Shown here piece by piece: positions 12,104-21,034 of a DNA stretch of 64,000 nucleotides. The stretch lies in contig NZ_CP036289.1 in assembly GCF_007748115.1 (NCBI RefSeq), positions 3,658,001-3,722,000 of the forward strand, in the 5' to 3' direction. Position 1 is the first letter of the stretch, and each line of letters opens with the position of its first letter. The translations under genes were made by a program, and so were the position numbers. The notes beneath the pieces are model-generated. The model was given only the letters and a program-made list of their open reading frames with translations. It searched no databases and was not told where the DNA came from. The DNA comes from Bremerella volcania (GTDB taxonomy: Bacteria > Planctomycetota > Planctomycetia > Pirellulales > Pirellulaceae).

Positions 12104-13621
12104 TCAAAACCCGAAGAGACTTTCTAGCTTGTCGGTCTCGATAAACAACTCCCGAAAGTGTCTTTCGACATAAGCTCGCTTCATGCCGCCCTCAGAATGA
12201 GCCAGAAACAACTCGGTTAGATCGGGCCGGACCTTCTCTATCTCGTTCGCTGCAGTCTTTCTCAGGTGCTTGAAACTTCGCTTTTCGTCAGCAAGCCAAT
12301 TCTTAATTAGTCGTTCCCGCTCGGCTCGTCGCTCTTCCTGAATCTCTCGCCACTGCTCCATTGAGATATCACCGTTGACCCCTTCCCGCTTGAGAGAAAA
12401 CGTCTCAGGGTATCGGCTTTCAAGCTCTACCTTAGCAAGCTGTCTCTTTGCCCGAGTAAAGGCAAGCCGAATTGCGTCATTCGTTGCGAGCTTGCCGTTT
12501 TCGTTTACGGTTTCAGCGTAGAGCGGTGCTCCATTGTTGCCAGTGAGTATTGGCCCGTCTGCTTGGCAATTCCCAAGCTTCATAAGTAGCTTTAGGCTAG
12601 ACGGCCAAAGTCTTGCCTTGCCATAGACCCCAGTCTTATTTCTCGCACGGGTAACGATTCCCGTTTCCCAGTCGATCATATCGGGCTCTAGAGTTGCTAT
12701 GTCCTTCTGGGTGTACCCAAGATTGAGTGCCAACATGATGAATAACCGAGTCCGGATAGGCGAATTCTCGGACAGCTTCCGAACGTCTGACACCTCCCAG
12801 AATATCGGCTTGGGTTTGTCGAGCTTCACACGCCCGTAGGTTTTCAGGTCCTTGGGCAGTTCTGCCAGAATGTTTTGATCAACCAACCAATGCAGCCACT
12901 TTGAAACGGCGTCGAGTCTTTTCTTAAGGGTTGCCTTGCTGATTCGGTATTGGGGGTTTTCGTGGTCGATGAATTCCCATTGCTTGTCTCGGTAGAGATT
13001 GAGCATCGACGGGGATATCTGGTCGATGAAAACAACCGTTGGATAGTTCGCAATGATGAAGTTGCGGAAGACTTCCAACTTTGCCCGATCTTCGGACCAT
13101 TGCTTAAGTGAAAGCTCTCCCCGCTCGGCTTGGGCTTTCCGCTGATCTAGCCACGATTGAGCCAAGGTCCCTATTCGTCGCTCTCCAGTGTACGGAACAG
13201 TTTTCCCGTTGGTTATCAATAGCTCGGGGTGAAGCGATGCCCCAATCCCAAACGATTCAATCCAATCCGGCGTATCGTCATAGCGTGCGGGAGTCGGTTC
13301 GATCTCTTCCCGTTTCGGTGCGGAAGAGATGGCAACGTTCGATTGTTGCCCGTTTGGTGCTTCCGGCATGGGTGGAAAGTAAGCGGGGGCAGAGACAACA
13401 ACCTGATTCTCAGGAATGAGTGCCCCGGTCCTGGTGTACGGATCGGGACCTAGCCCGTCGATGCTTGCTTTCAAACGCTCCCATTCTCTCAAGGCAGCTT
13501 CGTATCCTTCCCGATCTCGCTTGCCGTTTGTCTCGGTTTTCAAATAGTACGTTCGGCCTAGGTATCGCTTTCTCCATTTCCCAGCGTTTGGAACCCAAGT
13601 GAGTTGATACTTAAATGGCAT
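12104..13621 (-). CDS. Tyrosine recombinase (integrase), divergent active site
   Basis: 505-aa site-specific integrase next to the tRNA attachment site. Residues ~145-260 form the SAM-like core-binding domain (LAQSWLDQRKAQAERG...VSKWLHWLVDQNIL) and ~275-505 the catalytic domain. The C-terminal boxes are visible: SFKHLRKTAA (K451, R454), LAHSEGG (H475) and RAYVERHF with the nucleophile Y484. The first catalytic Arg, normally in T-G-x-R, is not found: the equivalent stretch reads LALNLGYTQKDIATL (298-311). It has about 140 extra N-terminal residues, partly Pro-rich, which may bind arm sites. It is transcribed away from the tRNA and ends in its own terminator. Confidence 0.92.
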   Translation of the reverse strand: MPFKYQLTWVPNAGKWRKRYLGRTYYLKTETNGKRDREGYEAALREWERLKASIDGLGPDPYTRTGALIPENQVVVSAPAYFPPMPEAPNGQQSNVAISSAPKREEIEPTPARYDDTPDWIESFGIGASLHPELLITNGKTVPYTGERRIGTLAQSWLDQRKAQAERGELSLKQWSEDRAKLEVFRNFIIANYPTVVFIDQISPSMLNLYRDKQWEFIDHENPQYRISKATLKKRLDAVSKWLHWLVDQNILAELPKDLKTYGRVKLDKPKPIFWEVSDVRKLSENSPIRTRLFIMLALNLGYTQKDIATLEPDMIDWETGIVTRARNKTGVYGKARLWPSSLKLLMKLGNCQADGPILTGNNGAPLYAETVNENGKLATNDAIRLAFTRAKRQLAKVELESRYPETFSLKREGVNGDISMEQWREIQEERRAERERLIKNWLADEKRSFKHLRKTAANEIEKVRPDLTELFLAHSEGGMKRAYVERHFRELFIETDKLESLFGF

Positions 13622-13799
13622 GACTTTTCCCTCAAAATTTCCGACTTGTGGGGGCCGGTGAGGGCAAGATTGTAGAGGGACTCCGGGTTTACTCCTAATG
13701 GCCGAAAGCCCGATCTCAACAGATCGAACATGACCATCGGGTACACCTAGGGAACACCAAAGGAACAGTTAGGGAACACTTTGGGTTCAAAGCACGAAA
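13622..13799. other. Right end of the element; tandem 11-bp units, no gene
   Basis: Three 11-bp units lie in a row at 13748-13758, 13759-13769 and 13770-13780 (TAGGGAACACC, AAAGGAACAGT, TAGGGAACACT). They stand about 80 bp from the core repeat, mirroring the 11-bp tandem at the left end. These are candidate arm-type sites for integrase or excisionase. Confidence 0.5.
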
Positions 13800-13829
13800 A
13801 AACCGGACGAATCACTCCTCGCCCGGTTT
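13800..13829 (-). terminator. Terminator supplied by the element behind the tRNA gene
   Basis: Stem AAACCGG (13800-13806) / CCGGTTT (13823-13829) with a U-run on the minus strand, 34 bp after the tRNA 3' end. It is unrelated in sequence to the one at 2502-2536, which served the same tRNA before integration. Confidence 0.75.
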
Positions 13830-13859
13830 GACGTAAACTCTTGCTGAGAAACAGCTTAG

Positions 13860-13904
13860 AAGTAGCGGCAGAGGGACTCGAACCCCCGACACGCGGATTA
13901 TGAT
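13860..13904. repeat. Attachment-site repeat, right (inside the tRNA gene)
   Basis: 45 bp identical to 2570-2614. It covers the tRNA from the anticodon loop to three bases past the discriminator. The crossover restores an intact tRNA gene here. Confidence 0.93.
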
Positions 13905-13936
13905 TCCGCTGCTCTAACCAACTGAGCTATGCCGCC
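13863..13936 (-). tRNA. tRNA with anticodon CAU (probably elongator Met)
   Basis: 74-nt cloverleaf: acceptor GGCGGCA / TGCCGCT with one G-U closing pair, D-arm GCTC/GAGC, anticodon stem GCGGA/TCCGC with loop ATCATAA (anticodon CAT), T-arm GGGGG-TTCGAGT-CCCTC, discriminator A. CCA is not encoded. CAU can be elongator Met or the lysidine-modified Ile2; the sequence alone does not settle this, though the overall form fits elongator Met. The element is integrated in its 3' half but leaves it complete. Confidence 0.9.
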
Positions 13937-14196
13937 ATGGGAACTCTAGACATTAAGATTTCCCGTTAGGTTCGTCAACGGGGGAAACATCTTGTCTGCG
14001 GTAAACTTCGTGCGGAAAACACGGATCATTGGTATAGATGGAATAGGTCGACCTAATGGCTCAGTTGGGCTGTCGATTTGGGGGAATTGTTTGATAAGTG
14101 ACTCGGCATGTTCCCTTCTCGGGGACACACTCGTAATAATGGTATGTTTCCTGCCGCACTTATCACGAAATAAGATCATCTCTTCCCCCATCATCC

Positions 14197-16722
14197 ATGT
14201 CATCACGCAAGCAAAAACGCAAGCAATCGCCCGCCGCTTCCAAGACCATTCCTCGCTCGGTACTTCTGGCCGGTGGAAGTTTGATTTTCATTCTCCTGGC
14301 GGTCTCTCTGGTCACGGCCGATTGGTATTACGCGATGCCGTCGGACACCAAGCTGACCTACGTGGGACGCAACTCGTGTATCGAATGCCATCAGTCCGAG
14401 CACGCCAAATGGGAAGGCTCGTACCATGATCTGGCGATGGATCTGGCGACCGAAGAGACCGTCCTGGCCGATTTTGACGGGCAAGAGATCGAACACTACG
14501 GCATCACGTCGAAAATGTTCCGCCGCGACGGCAAGTACATGATCAACACCGAAGGCCCCGACGGCGAGCTAAAAGATTTTGAGATCAAGTACGTCTTCGG
14601 CGTGAGCCCTTTGCAGCAGTACATGGTTGAAATCGAACCCCCGACGCCTGGCTCGGAAGAAGGCTCGATTGGCCGCGTCCAGGTGCTTCGTGTTTCGTGG
14701 GATACCGAGAAGAAACAATGGTTCTATCTCTCGCCGCCAGACGTGCACGAAAAGCTGGAAGTTGACGATCCGCTGCACTGGACAGGCCGCACGCAGAATT
14801 GGAATCACTATTGTGCCGACTGTCATTCGACCAATTTGAAGAAGAACCACGACCTGGCAACCGATACGTTCCACACTACGTTTTCTGAAATCGATGTCAG
14901 CTGCGAGACGTGTCACGGGCCTGGCAGCGCGCATGTGAAGCTCGCCAAGTCGACCAGCCTGTTCTGGGATCGCAACCTCGGTTATGGTCTCAAGAAGCTG
15001 AAGGGGGATACGACCGAGGCTCAGCTCAACCAGGTCGAAACGTGCGGCACGTGTCATTCGCGCCGCCAGGTGATCTGCCCCGACTATCAGCGCGGCGACA
15101 ACTACTACGACCAGTACAGCAACGAGCTGATTTCCGAGCACACCTACTACTGCGACGGTCAGATCATGGACGAGGACTACGTCTATGGTTCGTTCCTGCA
15201 AAGCAAGATGTTCCACAAAGGGATCCGCTGCACCGACTGCCACGATCCTCACTCGACCAAGATCAAGTTTGAAGGGAACCTGCTCTGCACGTCATGCCAC
15301 CAGCATCCCGCAGGCAAGTACGACACGCCAGCTCACCACTTCCACAAGACTGGCTCAACCGGGGCTTCCTGTGTCGAGTGCCACATGCCGGAAACGACCT
15401 ACATGGAAGTTGATCCGCGGCGCGACCATAGCATCCGTATTCCCCGCCCTGATCTTTCGGTCAACTTAGGGACACCCAACGCATGCACCAAGTGCCATCT
15501 CGACAAGGCTGAGCTTCCCACCGAAGAGCATCCCGAGGCGAAACGTTACGACCAATGGATGGCCTTGGCCCGCGGCGGCGATGAAAAGGTTCGCGAGGCG
15601 CTAGCCAAAGTCGACAAGTGGGCACTGGATGCGGTCGACCAGTGGTATCGCGAATCCTCGAAGATTCCCAAGGGAGAGCACTTCGCGTACAAACTGAGTA
15701 AGGCTTGGGACAACCATCCCAATGCCGGCAAAGACTTGATCGAGTTGGTTCGCGACACGCAGCAGCCAGGCATCGTCCGGGCCAGCGGCATGATGTATCT
15801 GGCCAATTACTTGAACGAGGATGGTGTGCGGACCGCACTGCGGTACCTATCCGACGACGACCCCCAGGTGCGTATCGCCGCGATTGAAACATTACGTGAC
15901 CTGCCGGCCGTGGCCCCGGACGTTCAGGGCCAGGTGCTGGATGCCCTGCTCACGCGTTTGACCGATGAAGATCGCGCCGTGCGGACGGAAGCGGCCTGGT
16001 CGCTGGCCAATCAAGATGCTGAAGCACTGCGTCTGCGTGGCAAGAGCGAGGCTTTCCAAAAGGCATTGAACGAAGCGATCGTCCAACTCGAACGCGATAG
16101 TGATCAGCCGTCAGCGCATCTCTCTTTGGGTGTGCTCTACGAACGCATGGGAGACGTCGCCAAGGCAGAAAAAGCGTACCGCACCGCCATTCGCATCGGA
16201 CCGAACTTCACCGGACCGCGTTCCAATCTGATCAGCTTGTTGCAACAGCGACAAGACATGGAAGAGCAGCGGATGCGGCAGTTGGTCGTCCAGGGCAACC
16301 GCCCTGCGGCGGAAGAAATGACGACTGACCTCGCCAAACGAGCTGTCGAGATTGCTCGCTTCCGCCTGGAAGAACTCGACAACTTGAAACGCGACGTCAG
16401 CCAGCAGCCGGACTTCGCTCCGCTGCAGTATCAGTTCGGATCGGCCCTTTACCTGGCCGCGCGGAATACGACACCAGACAGTGCCGCCCCGTTCTACGAT
16501 GAAGCATTCGACGCCTACGAAAAGGCGAAAGAGCTGGAACCGAACAGCGTGCAGTACGCCTACATGTTCGCCCTGATTTCGCAGTACCTCGAACGCTGGG
16601 ACGAAGCCGATCAGGCCATCGCCGACCTGCTGGAACTCGATCCCAACAACCCGGACTTCCGCGGTTTGAAGCAGCAGATCGACGCTCGGTATTCACCGCG
16701 ACAGGCACAGCAGCGGCAATAG
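14197..16722 (+). CDS. Octaheme c-type cytochrome with HEAT and TPR repeats
   Basis: 841-aa exported electron-transfer protein. One N-terminal membrane helix (residues ~21-41) follows a very basic start. Eight CxxCH haem sites are present: CIECH at 61-65, then CADCH, CETCH, CGTCH, CTDCH, CTSCH, CVECH and CTKCH, all before residue ~440. This layout is related to cytochrome c554/NrfA-like multihaem proteins. A HEAT-like stretch follows (DGVRTALRYLSDDDPQVRIAAIETLRDL), then TPR units (SLGVLYERMGDVAKAEKAYRTAIRI). It probably lies anchored in the periplasmic (paryphoplasmic) space. The partner and electron acceptor are unknown. Confidence 0.9.
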   Translation: MSSRKQKRKQSPAASKTIPRSVLLAGGSLIFILLAVSLVTADWYYAMPSDTKLTYVGRNSCIECHQSEHAKWEGSYHDLAMDLATEETVLADFDGQEIEHYGITSKMFRRDGKYMINTEGPDGELKDFEIKYVFGVSPLQQYMVEIEPPTPGSEEGSIGRVQVLRVSWDTEKKQWFYLSPPDVHEKLEVDDPLHWTGRTQNWNHYCADCHSTNLKKNHDLATDTFHTTFSEIDVSCETCHGPGSAHVKLAKSTSLFWDRNLGYGLKKLKGDTTEAQLNQVETCGTCHSRRQVICPDYQRGDNYYDQYSNELISEHTYYCDGQIMDEDYVYGSFLQSKMFHKGIRCTDCHDPHSTKIKFEGNLLCTSCHQHPAGKYDTPAHHFHKTGSTGASCVECHMPETTYMEVDPRRDHSIRIPRPDLSVNLGTPNACTKCHLDKAELPTEEHPEAKRYDQWMALARGGDEKVREALAKVDKWALDAVDQWYRESSKIPKGEHFAYKLSKAWDNHPNAGKDLIELVRDTQQPGIVRASGMMYLANYLNEDGVRTALRYLSDDDPQVRIAAIETLRDLPAVAPDVQGQVLDALLTRLTDEDRAVRTEAAWSLANQDAEALRLRGKSEAFQKALNEAIVQLERDSDQPSAHLSLGVLYERMGDVAKAEKAYRTAIRIGPNFTGPRSNLISLLQQRQDMEEQRMRQLVVQGNRPAAEEMTTDLAKRAVEIARFRLEELDNLKRDVSQQPDFAPLQYQFGSALYLAARNTTPDSAAPFYDEAFDAYEKAKELEPNSVQYAYMFALISQYLERWDEADQAIADLLELDPNNPDFRGLKQQIDARYSPRQAQQRQ

Positions 16723-16727
16723 ACGTA

Positions 16728-17225
16728 TTAAGCGGAACTAACGCGTCGCTGCACGATCTCTAAGTGATGCCGCACATGCCCCACGCAGCAGCGGCCTAGA
16801 TTCCGCACGGTCCACTGATATCCGCTGGCGGTCCCTTCGCGTTCGAAGGCCTCTTCGGGCAGCGTGCGAAACAGCTCGACCGTCGCTTGCCGTACCAAGT
16901 TCAGTTCTTGTACCAGCTCTTCATACGGTCGATCGTTAAAGTTGGCCGTCAACATGTAGGCATCTTGATCGAAACCGGGCAGTGGCGTGGCGTCCCCTCG
17001 TGCAAACCTTAACGCTCGATAGGCGAATACACGTTCGGTATCGCTCAAGTGTCCGACGACCTCTTTAATGGTCCACTGATACGGGGGATGGACGATGCAC
17101 GCTTGGTCTTCCGAAACCAGCTGGAATTTGGGGAGTTCCTGCTCGTGTTGAATCTGGAGTGCGATCTCGCAGTTCTGCTCAGGAGCCAGGTCCAGGTAAC
17201 GCTGAAAGGGTGCAGGTTCCGTCAT
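16728..17225 (-). CDS. DinB-family protein
   Basis: 165-aa four-helix-bundle protein of the DinB/YfiT superfamily, whose members are metal-dependent, often thiol-linked enzymes; the exact reaction here is unknown. Family marks are QWTIKEVVGHLSDTERVFAYRALR (first His ligand region) and the C-terminal YQWTVRNLGRCCVGHVRHHLEIVQRR with the H-x-x-x-H pair. I start at the ATG at 17225, preceded by GGGGG; an in-frame start at 17264 would add 13 odd residues. It converges on the cytochrome gene with 5 bp between the stops. Another DinB-type gene lies at 21504. Confidence 0.85.
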   Translation of the reverse strand: MTEPAPFQRYLDLAPEQNCEIALQIQHEQELPKFQLVSEDQACIVHPPYQWTIKEVVGHLSDTERVFAYRALRFARGDATPLPGFDQDAYMLTANFNDRPYEELVQELNLVRQATVELFRTLPEEAFEREGTASGYQWTVRNLGRCCVGHVRHHLEIVQRRVSSA

Positions 17226-17427
17226 AATTCCCCCGAAAAGTAGAGTTACTTTGATGCCAACCAACTAAGATGCAGGACAATTTGACAGCGTACAAAGTTC
17301 ACTAACGGAATTGAACTTCATGTGGTCGCCCCGATTCCTCTAAGGTGGGCATTATGGTAAATTACGCTGCTTTAACGCAAAAACGCGTCCAACCATTCAC
17401 CCTACTATCCTGAAGAGTCGGCTCCTT

Positions 17428-18531
17428 ATGAAGGCGATTGCGGTTAACCCCGGGACCCCCAACAGCGTTCATCTTCGTGATATTCCTGAACCTTCCCTCG
17501 ATCAGTTCCCCAACGGAAAGGGCGTGCTGGTGAAGGTGCTTAAAGTTGGGGTCGATGCGACCGACAAAGAAATTAACGAAGCCCTCTACGGCAACGCCCC
17601 TCCAGGGGACGAATTCATGGTCATCGGTCACGAGTCGTTCGGCATCGTCGAAGCGGTCGGCGAAAACGTCACACGCTTCAAGCCAGGCGACTACGTTACC
17701 GCTACGGTTCGTCGTCCCGGTGGTTCGATCTACGATAAGATCGGCACCTACGACATGACCAGCGAGGAAACCTACTACGAACGCGGCATCAACCTGCTGC
17801 ATGGTTACCTCACCGAGAAGTTTGTCGACGAAGAAGACTACATCATTCGCGTCCCGCAGGGTCTGACGCACCTGCACGTTCTGATGGAGCCGATGAGCTG
17901 CGCCGCCAAGGCCGTTCATCAAGCGTACGAAGTGCAGCGTCGCATGAAAGTCTGGAGCCCGAAGGTGGCCTGGGTGATGGGCGCCGGTCAGATTGGCTTG
18001 CTCACCACGCTTTGCCTCCGTCTTCGCGGTCTGCAGGTCAGCACGATTGCCCGTTCCCCCGGCCCGCATCTCAAGCAAGAGATCACCGAAGGGATGGAAG
18101 CCAACTACGTCAGCACCAAGACCACCGACCTGGACGAACTGGTCAAACAGACCGGCCGACCGGACGTCATCGTCGACGCCACGGGTAGCAGTATCATTGC
18201 TTTCGAGAGCATGAAGTACCTGGGCCTGAACGGTGTGTTGGTCTTCACCAGCGTTACCGGCGACAGTGACAAGCACGAACTGCCTACCTCGAAGATCAAC
18301 CTGGAATGGGTGTTGGGCAATAAGCTGCTCTTGGGTAGCGTGAACGCCAACCGCGACCACTTCGAGATGGGGATCAAGGATCTGGCCCTGGGCGAAATGA
18401 TGTACCCTGGCGTCGTGGAAAAGATTCTGACCAACCCGGTTAATGGCTTGGACAATTACGCCGAAATGATGCGACTGCTTGTCGAGGACAATTCGGCGCT
18501 GAAGGTTTACGTGAACGTCGCTTCCGAATAA
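17428..18531 (+). CDS. Glucose 1-dehydrogenase-like zinc alcohol dehydrogenase
   Basis: 367-aa medium-chain dehydrogenase that would oxidise glucose or a similar aldose with NAD(P)+. Marks are [34 protein letters not shown] (the G-x-D-x-T-D...G-H-E signature of the archaeal-type glucose dehydrogenases), the nucleotide-binding loop [17 protein letters not shown] and the C-terminal Glu_dehyd_C type domain. The structural-zinc cysteines of classical alcohol dehydrogenases are absent, as in parts of this subgroup. The substrate is inferred by family. It has no operon partner; a strong hairpin follows. Confidence 0.85.
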   Translation: MKAIAVNPGTPNSVHLRDIPEPSLDQFPNGKGVLVKVLKVGVDATDKEINEALYGNAPPGDEFMVIGHESFGIVEAVGENVTRFKPGDYVTATVRRPGGSIYDKIGTYDMTSEETYYERGINLLHGYLTEKFVDEEDYIIRVPQGLTHLHVLMEPMSCAAKAVHQAYEVQRRMKVWSPKVAWVMGAGQIGLLTTLCLRLRGLQVSTIARSPGPHLKQEITEGMEANYVSTKTTDLDELVKQTGRPDVIVDATGSSIIAFESMKYLGLNGVLVFTSVTGDSDKHELPTSKINLEWVLGNKLLLGSVNANRDHFEMGIKDLALGEMMYPGVVEKILTNPVNGLDNYAEMMRLLVEDNSALKVYVNVASE

Positions 18532-18572
18532 CCGCCTATTCGATCATTGAAAACAAGGCCCGTCATGAGGTC

Positions 18573-18604
18573 TGGGAAGTCGGCGAGCAACATAACAATT
18601 GCTC
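18573..18604 (+). terminator. Hairpin after the glucose dehydrogenase gene
   Basis: GGCGAGCAA / TTGCTCGCC, a 9-bp stem with a seven-base loop, followed by only a short T stretch. It probably ends the dehydrogenase transcript. The rest of the gap up to 18747 shows nothing else definite. Confidence 0.5.
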
Positions 18605-18746
18605 GCCTTTGCCCCCGACGATCATACGGGCCTGAGATTTGCGCATCGACATTTCGCAATTCGCCCGATCTGCTAGAATGGTAATTCTCAGGAGAATATC
18701 GAAAGAATTGCTCCTTGCCCTTCTTACTCATTCAGGATGACCCGAT

Positions 18747-20930
18747 ATGAAAAAGCCAACCAGTGGCGGCGGCTGGCAAGCGATCCGATACACCTTTCAG
18801 AAAGCGCGCGAGGCGGGCGGCTATTGGAAGTTTTGGAAAGCCATGCGGAGTAAGAACGCGTGCAAGACGTGCGCCCTGGGCATGGGCGGCCAAAAGGGAG
18901 GCATGGTCAACGAGCAAGGCTCGTTCCCGGAAGTCTGCAAAAAGTCGATGCAGGCCATGGCCGCCGACATGCAAGGTGGGATTCCCGAAGACTTCTGGAA
19001 GAATTATAGCATCCCCCAGCTGAAGAAGTTCACTCCCTATCAGATGGAGCACGCCGGTCGCCTGACGCAGCCGATGCTGTGGGAGGAAGGGCAGCAGAAC
19101 TATCGTCCGATCTCTTGGGAAGATGCCCTGGGCCGCGTGATCAACAAGCTGAAGTCGCTCGCCGCCGACGAAACCTTCTGGTACTTCAGTGGCCGCAGCA
19201 GCATGGAGGCCGGCTTTCTGCTGCAGCTATTTGCGCGCCTGTATGGCACCAATAACGTCAACAATTGCAGCTACTACTGTCATCAGGCCAGTGGCGTTGG
19301 GCTGGCAAGTACCGTCGGCAGTGGCACGGCGACGATCGTACTGGAAGACGTTGAGCACGCCGACCTGGTGTTCTTGATCGGCGGCAACCCGGCCAGCAAT
19401 CACCCGCGGTTGATGTCGACGCTCAAACAAGTTCGCCGCCGCGGTGGCGAGGTGATCGTCATCAATCCGGTCATTGAAACCGGCCTGGTCAACTTCCGCG
19501 TGCCGAGCGATCCGATCAGCCTGCTATTCGGTACGAAGATCGCGACGCTCTACGTTCAGCCAGACATTGGAGGCGACCTCGCCCTGCTCTACGGCATCGC
19601 CAAGCGGGTCCTGGAACTAGGTGGACAAGACCAGGAGTTCCTCGATAACCACTGCGAGAACACGGCCGAGTGGATCGACTTCCTGCAGCAGCTTCCCTGG
19701 GAAGAAATCGAAGCGAAGTCCGGCGTGGGCAAGCTTCAGGTCGAGGATATTGCCCAACGTTACATCAAAGCCAAACGCGTCATCTTCAGCTGGACGATGG
19801 GTATCACGCATCATGCGCACGGTGTGAATAACGTTCAGGCGATTGCCGGTCTGGCCGCGATGCGCGGAATGGTCGGAAAACCTGGTTGCGGCCTGATGCC
19901 CATTCGCGGGCATTCCAACGTGCAAGGGATTGGCTCGGTCGGTGTTACTCCCACGCTCAAGCAAGCCATCTTCGATGGTCTCGAAAAGGAATACGGCGTT
20001 CAGCTCCCCACCACGCCAGGGCTCGATACGCTCGGATGCATGGAGGATGCTCACGCCGGCAAACTGAAGATGGGCCTCTGCCTGGGTGGCAACCTTTACG
20101 GCAGCAATCCCGATCTGGCATTTGCCGCGGAGTCGATCCAACGCCTTGAAACGATGGTCTACCTCAGCACGACGCTCAACACCGGTCACGCGCATGGCCT
20201 GGCCAAGGAAACGATCATTCTGCCGGTGTTGGCCCGTGACGAAGAGCCTTACCCATCGACGCAGGAATCGATGTTCAACTACGTTCGCATGTCGGAAGGA
20301 GGACCACGACGCTTGGAAGGCCCGCGGGGTGAGGTCGATGTGATTGCTTCGATCGGCGAAGGGGTTCTCGAGAATCGCACGCCGATCGATTGGAAGTCGA
20401 TGCAAGATACGAACAAAATTCGTGCCGCCCTGGCCAAGGTCGTGCCTGGCTTTGAAAAGATCGCCGACATCGACAAAACCAAAAAGGAATTCCAGATCGA
20501 CGGGCGAACCTTCCACACACCCCAGTTCCCCACGCCTAGCGGACGCTTGATTCTGCACCATCACGAGATCCCCGAACTGAAAGGGACCGGAGAAAACGAA
20601 CTTCGGTTGATGACCGTGCGGAGTGAGGGACAGTTCAACACGGTGGTGTACGAGGAATATGATGTTTACCGTGGCATCGACCGCCGCGACGTCATCGTGC
20701 TTCATCCCGACGACTGCAAGCGTCTCGGCGTAACAGCCGGGCAAAAGGTAACGATCCAGTCAAGCATTGGCCAGATTGATGGTTTCGTCGTCCACGAGTT
20801 TACCGATATCAAGCCTGGAAACGCCCTGATGTATTACCCCGAGGCCAACACCCTTGTTTCCCGCACGGCAGATCCCCAGTCGAAGACACCAGCGTTCAAG
20901 GGAGTCGTCGTCACGGTGCGTCCCACCTAG
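18747..20930 (+). CDS. FdhF/YdeP-family molybdopterin oxidoreductase
   Basis: 727-aa cytoplasmic enzyme of the formate-dehydrogenase-H-like YdeP family; the physiological substrate is not known for most members. The N-terminus SGGGWQAIRYTFQKAREAGGYWKFWKAM is typical of YdeP, followed by CKTCALGMGGQKGG with the cluster/cofactor region. The molybdopterin domain has the conserved GxNPASNHPR (FLIGGNPASNHPRLM) and RGHSNVQGIGS stretches. The C-terminal domain (residues ~600-727) is the dinucleotide-binding barrel (VILHPDDCKRLGVTAGQKV). There is no Tat signal. It is followed 104 bp later by a MarR regulator. Confidence 0.9.
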   Translation: MKKPTSGGGWQAIRYTFQKAREAGGYWKFWKAMRSKNACKTCALGMGGQKGGMVNEQGSFPEVCKKSMQAMAADMQGGIPEDFWKNYSIPQLKKFTPYQMEHAGRLTQPMLWEEGQQNYRPISWEDALGRVINKLKSLAADETFWYFSGRSSMEAGFLLQLFARLYGTNNVNNCSYYCHQASGVGLASTVGSGTATIVLEDVEHADLVFLIGGNPASNHPRLMSTLKQVRRRGGEVIVINPVIETGLVNFRVPSDPISLLFGTKIATLYVQPDIGGDLALLYGIAKRVLELGGQDQEFLDNHCENTAEWIDFLQQLPWEEIEAKSGVGKLQVEDIAQRYIKAKRVIFSWTMGITHHAHGVNNVQAIAGLAAMRGMVGKPGCGLMPIRGHSNVQGIGSVGVTPTLKQAIFDGLEKEYGVQLPTTPGLDTLGCMEDAHAGKLKMGLCLGGNLYGSNPDLAFAAESIQRLETMVYLSTTLNTGHAHGLAKETIILPVLARDEEPYPSTQESMFNYVRMSEGGPRRLEGPRGEVDVIASIGEGVLENRTPIDWKSMQDTNKIRAALAKVVPGFEKIADIDKTKKEFQIDGRTFHTPQFPTPSGRLILHHHEIPELKGTGENELRLMTVRSEGQFNTVVYEEYDVYRGIDRRDVIVLHPDDCKRLGVTAGQKVTIQSSIGQIDGFVVHEFTDIKPGNALMYYPEANTLVSRTADPQSKTPAFKGVVVTVRPT

Positions 20931-21034
20931 TCTGGCGCTAGTTTGAAACCTTCCCCGTTGATTTGCTTTTACCCCGCATTCGCCCATCGCTAGAATGGTG
21001 GGTGCGCGGCATCCTCTTTTTAAATATCTTCCGA

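Larger units (their letters stand above)
2570..13904. mobile_element. Integrated element (phage-satellite/plasmid-like) in a tRNA gene
   Basis: The element is bounded by a perfect 45-bp direct repeat (2570-2614 and 13860-13904) that equals the tRNA 3' half from the anticodon loop onward. A tyrosine integrase lies at the tRNA-proximal end and points away from the tRNA, as in typical tRNA-targeting islands. The cargo is a plus-strand operon (2941-6341), a membrane pair, a serine recombinase, a candidate replication initiator with iterons, and regulators. The only phage-like gene recognised is a prohead protease; there is no capsid, portal, terminase or tail gene. Gene density, short overlaps and heavy use of CGGG/CCCG codons set it apart from the flanking chromosome. 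Whether it replicates, excises or is packaged is not known. Confidence 0.9.

Noticed and set aside
12844-13602. Several open frames opposite or within the integrase gene
   Set aside because: All are shadows of the 505-aa integrase frame, which carries the recognisable recombinase motifs throughout.
13946-14429. Open frames on both strands between the tRNA and the octaheme cytochrome gene
   Set aside because: Both overlap the cytochrome start, lack ribosome sites and have no family-like content; the stretch is better read as the cytochrome gene's upstream region.
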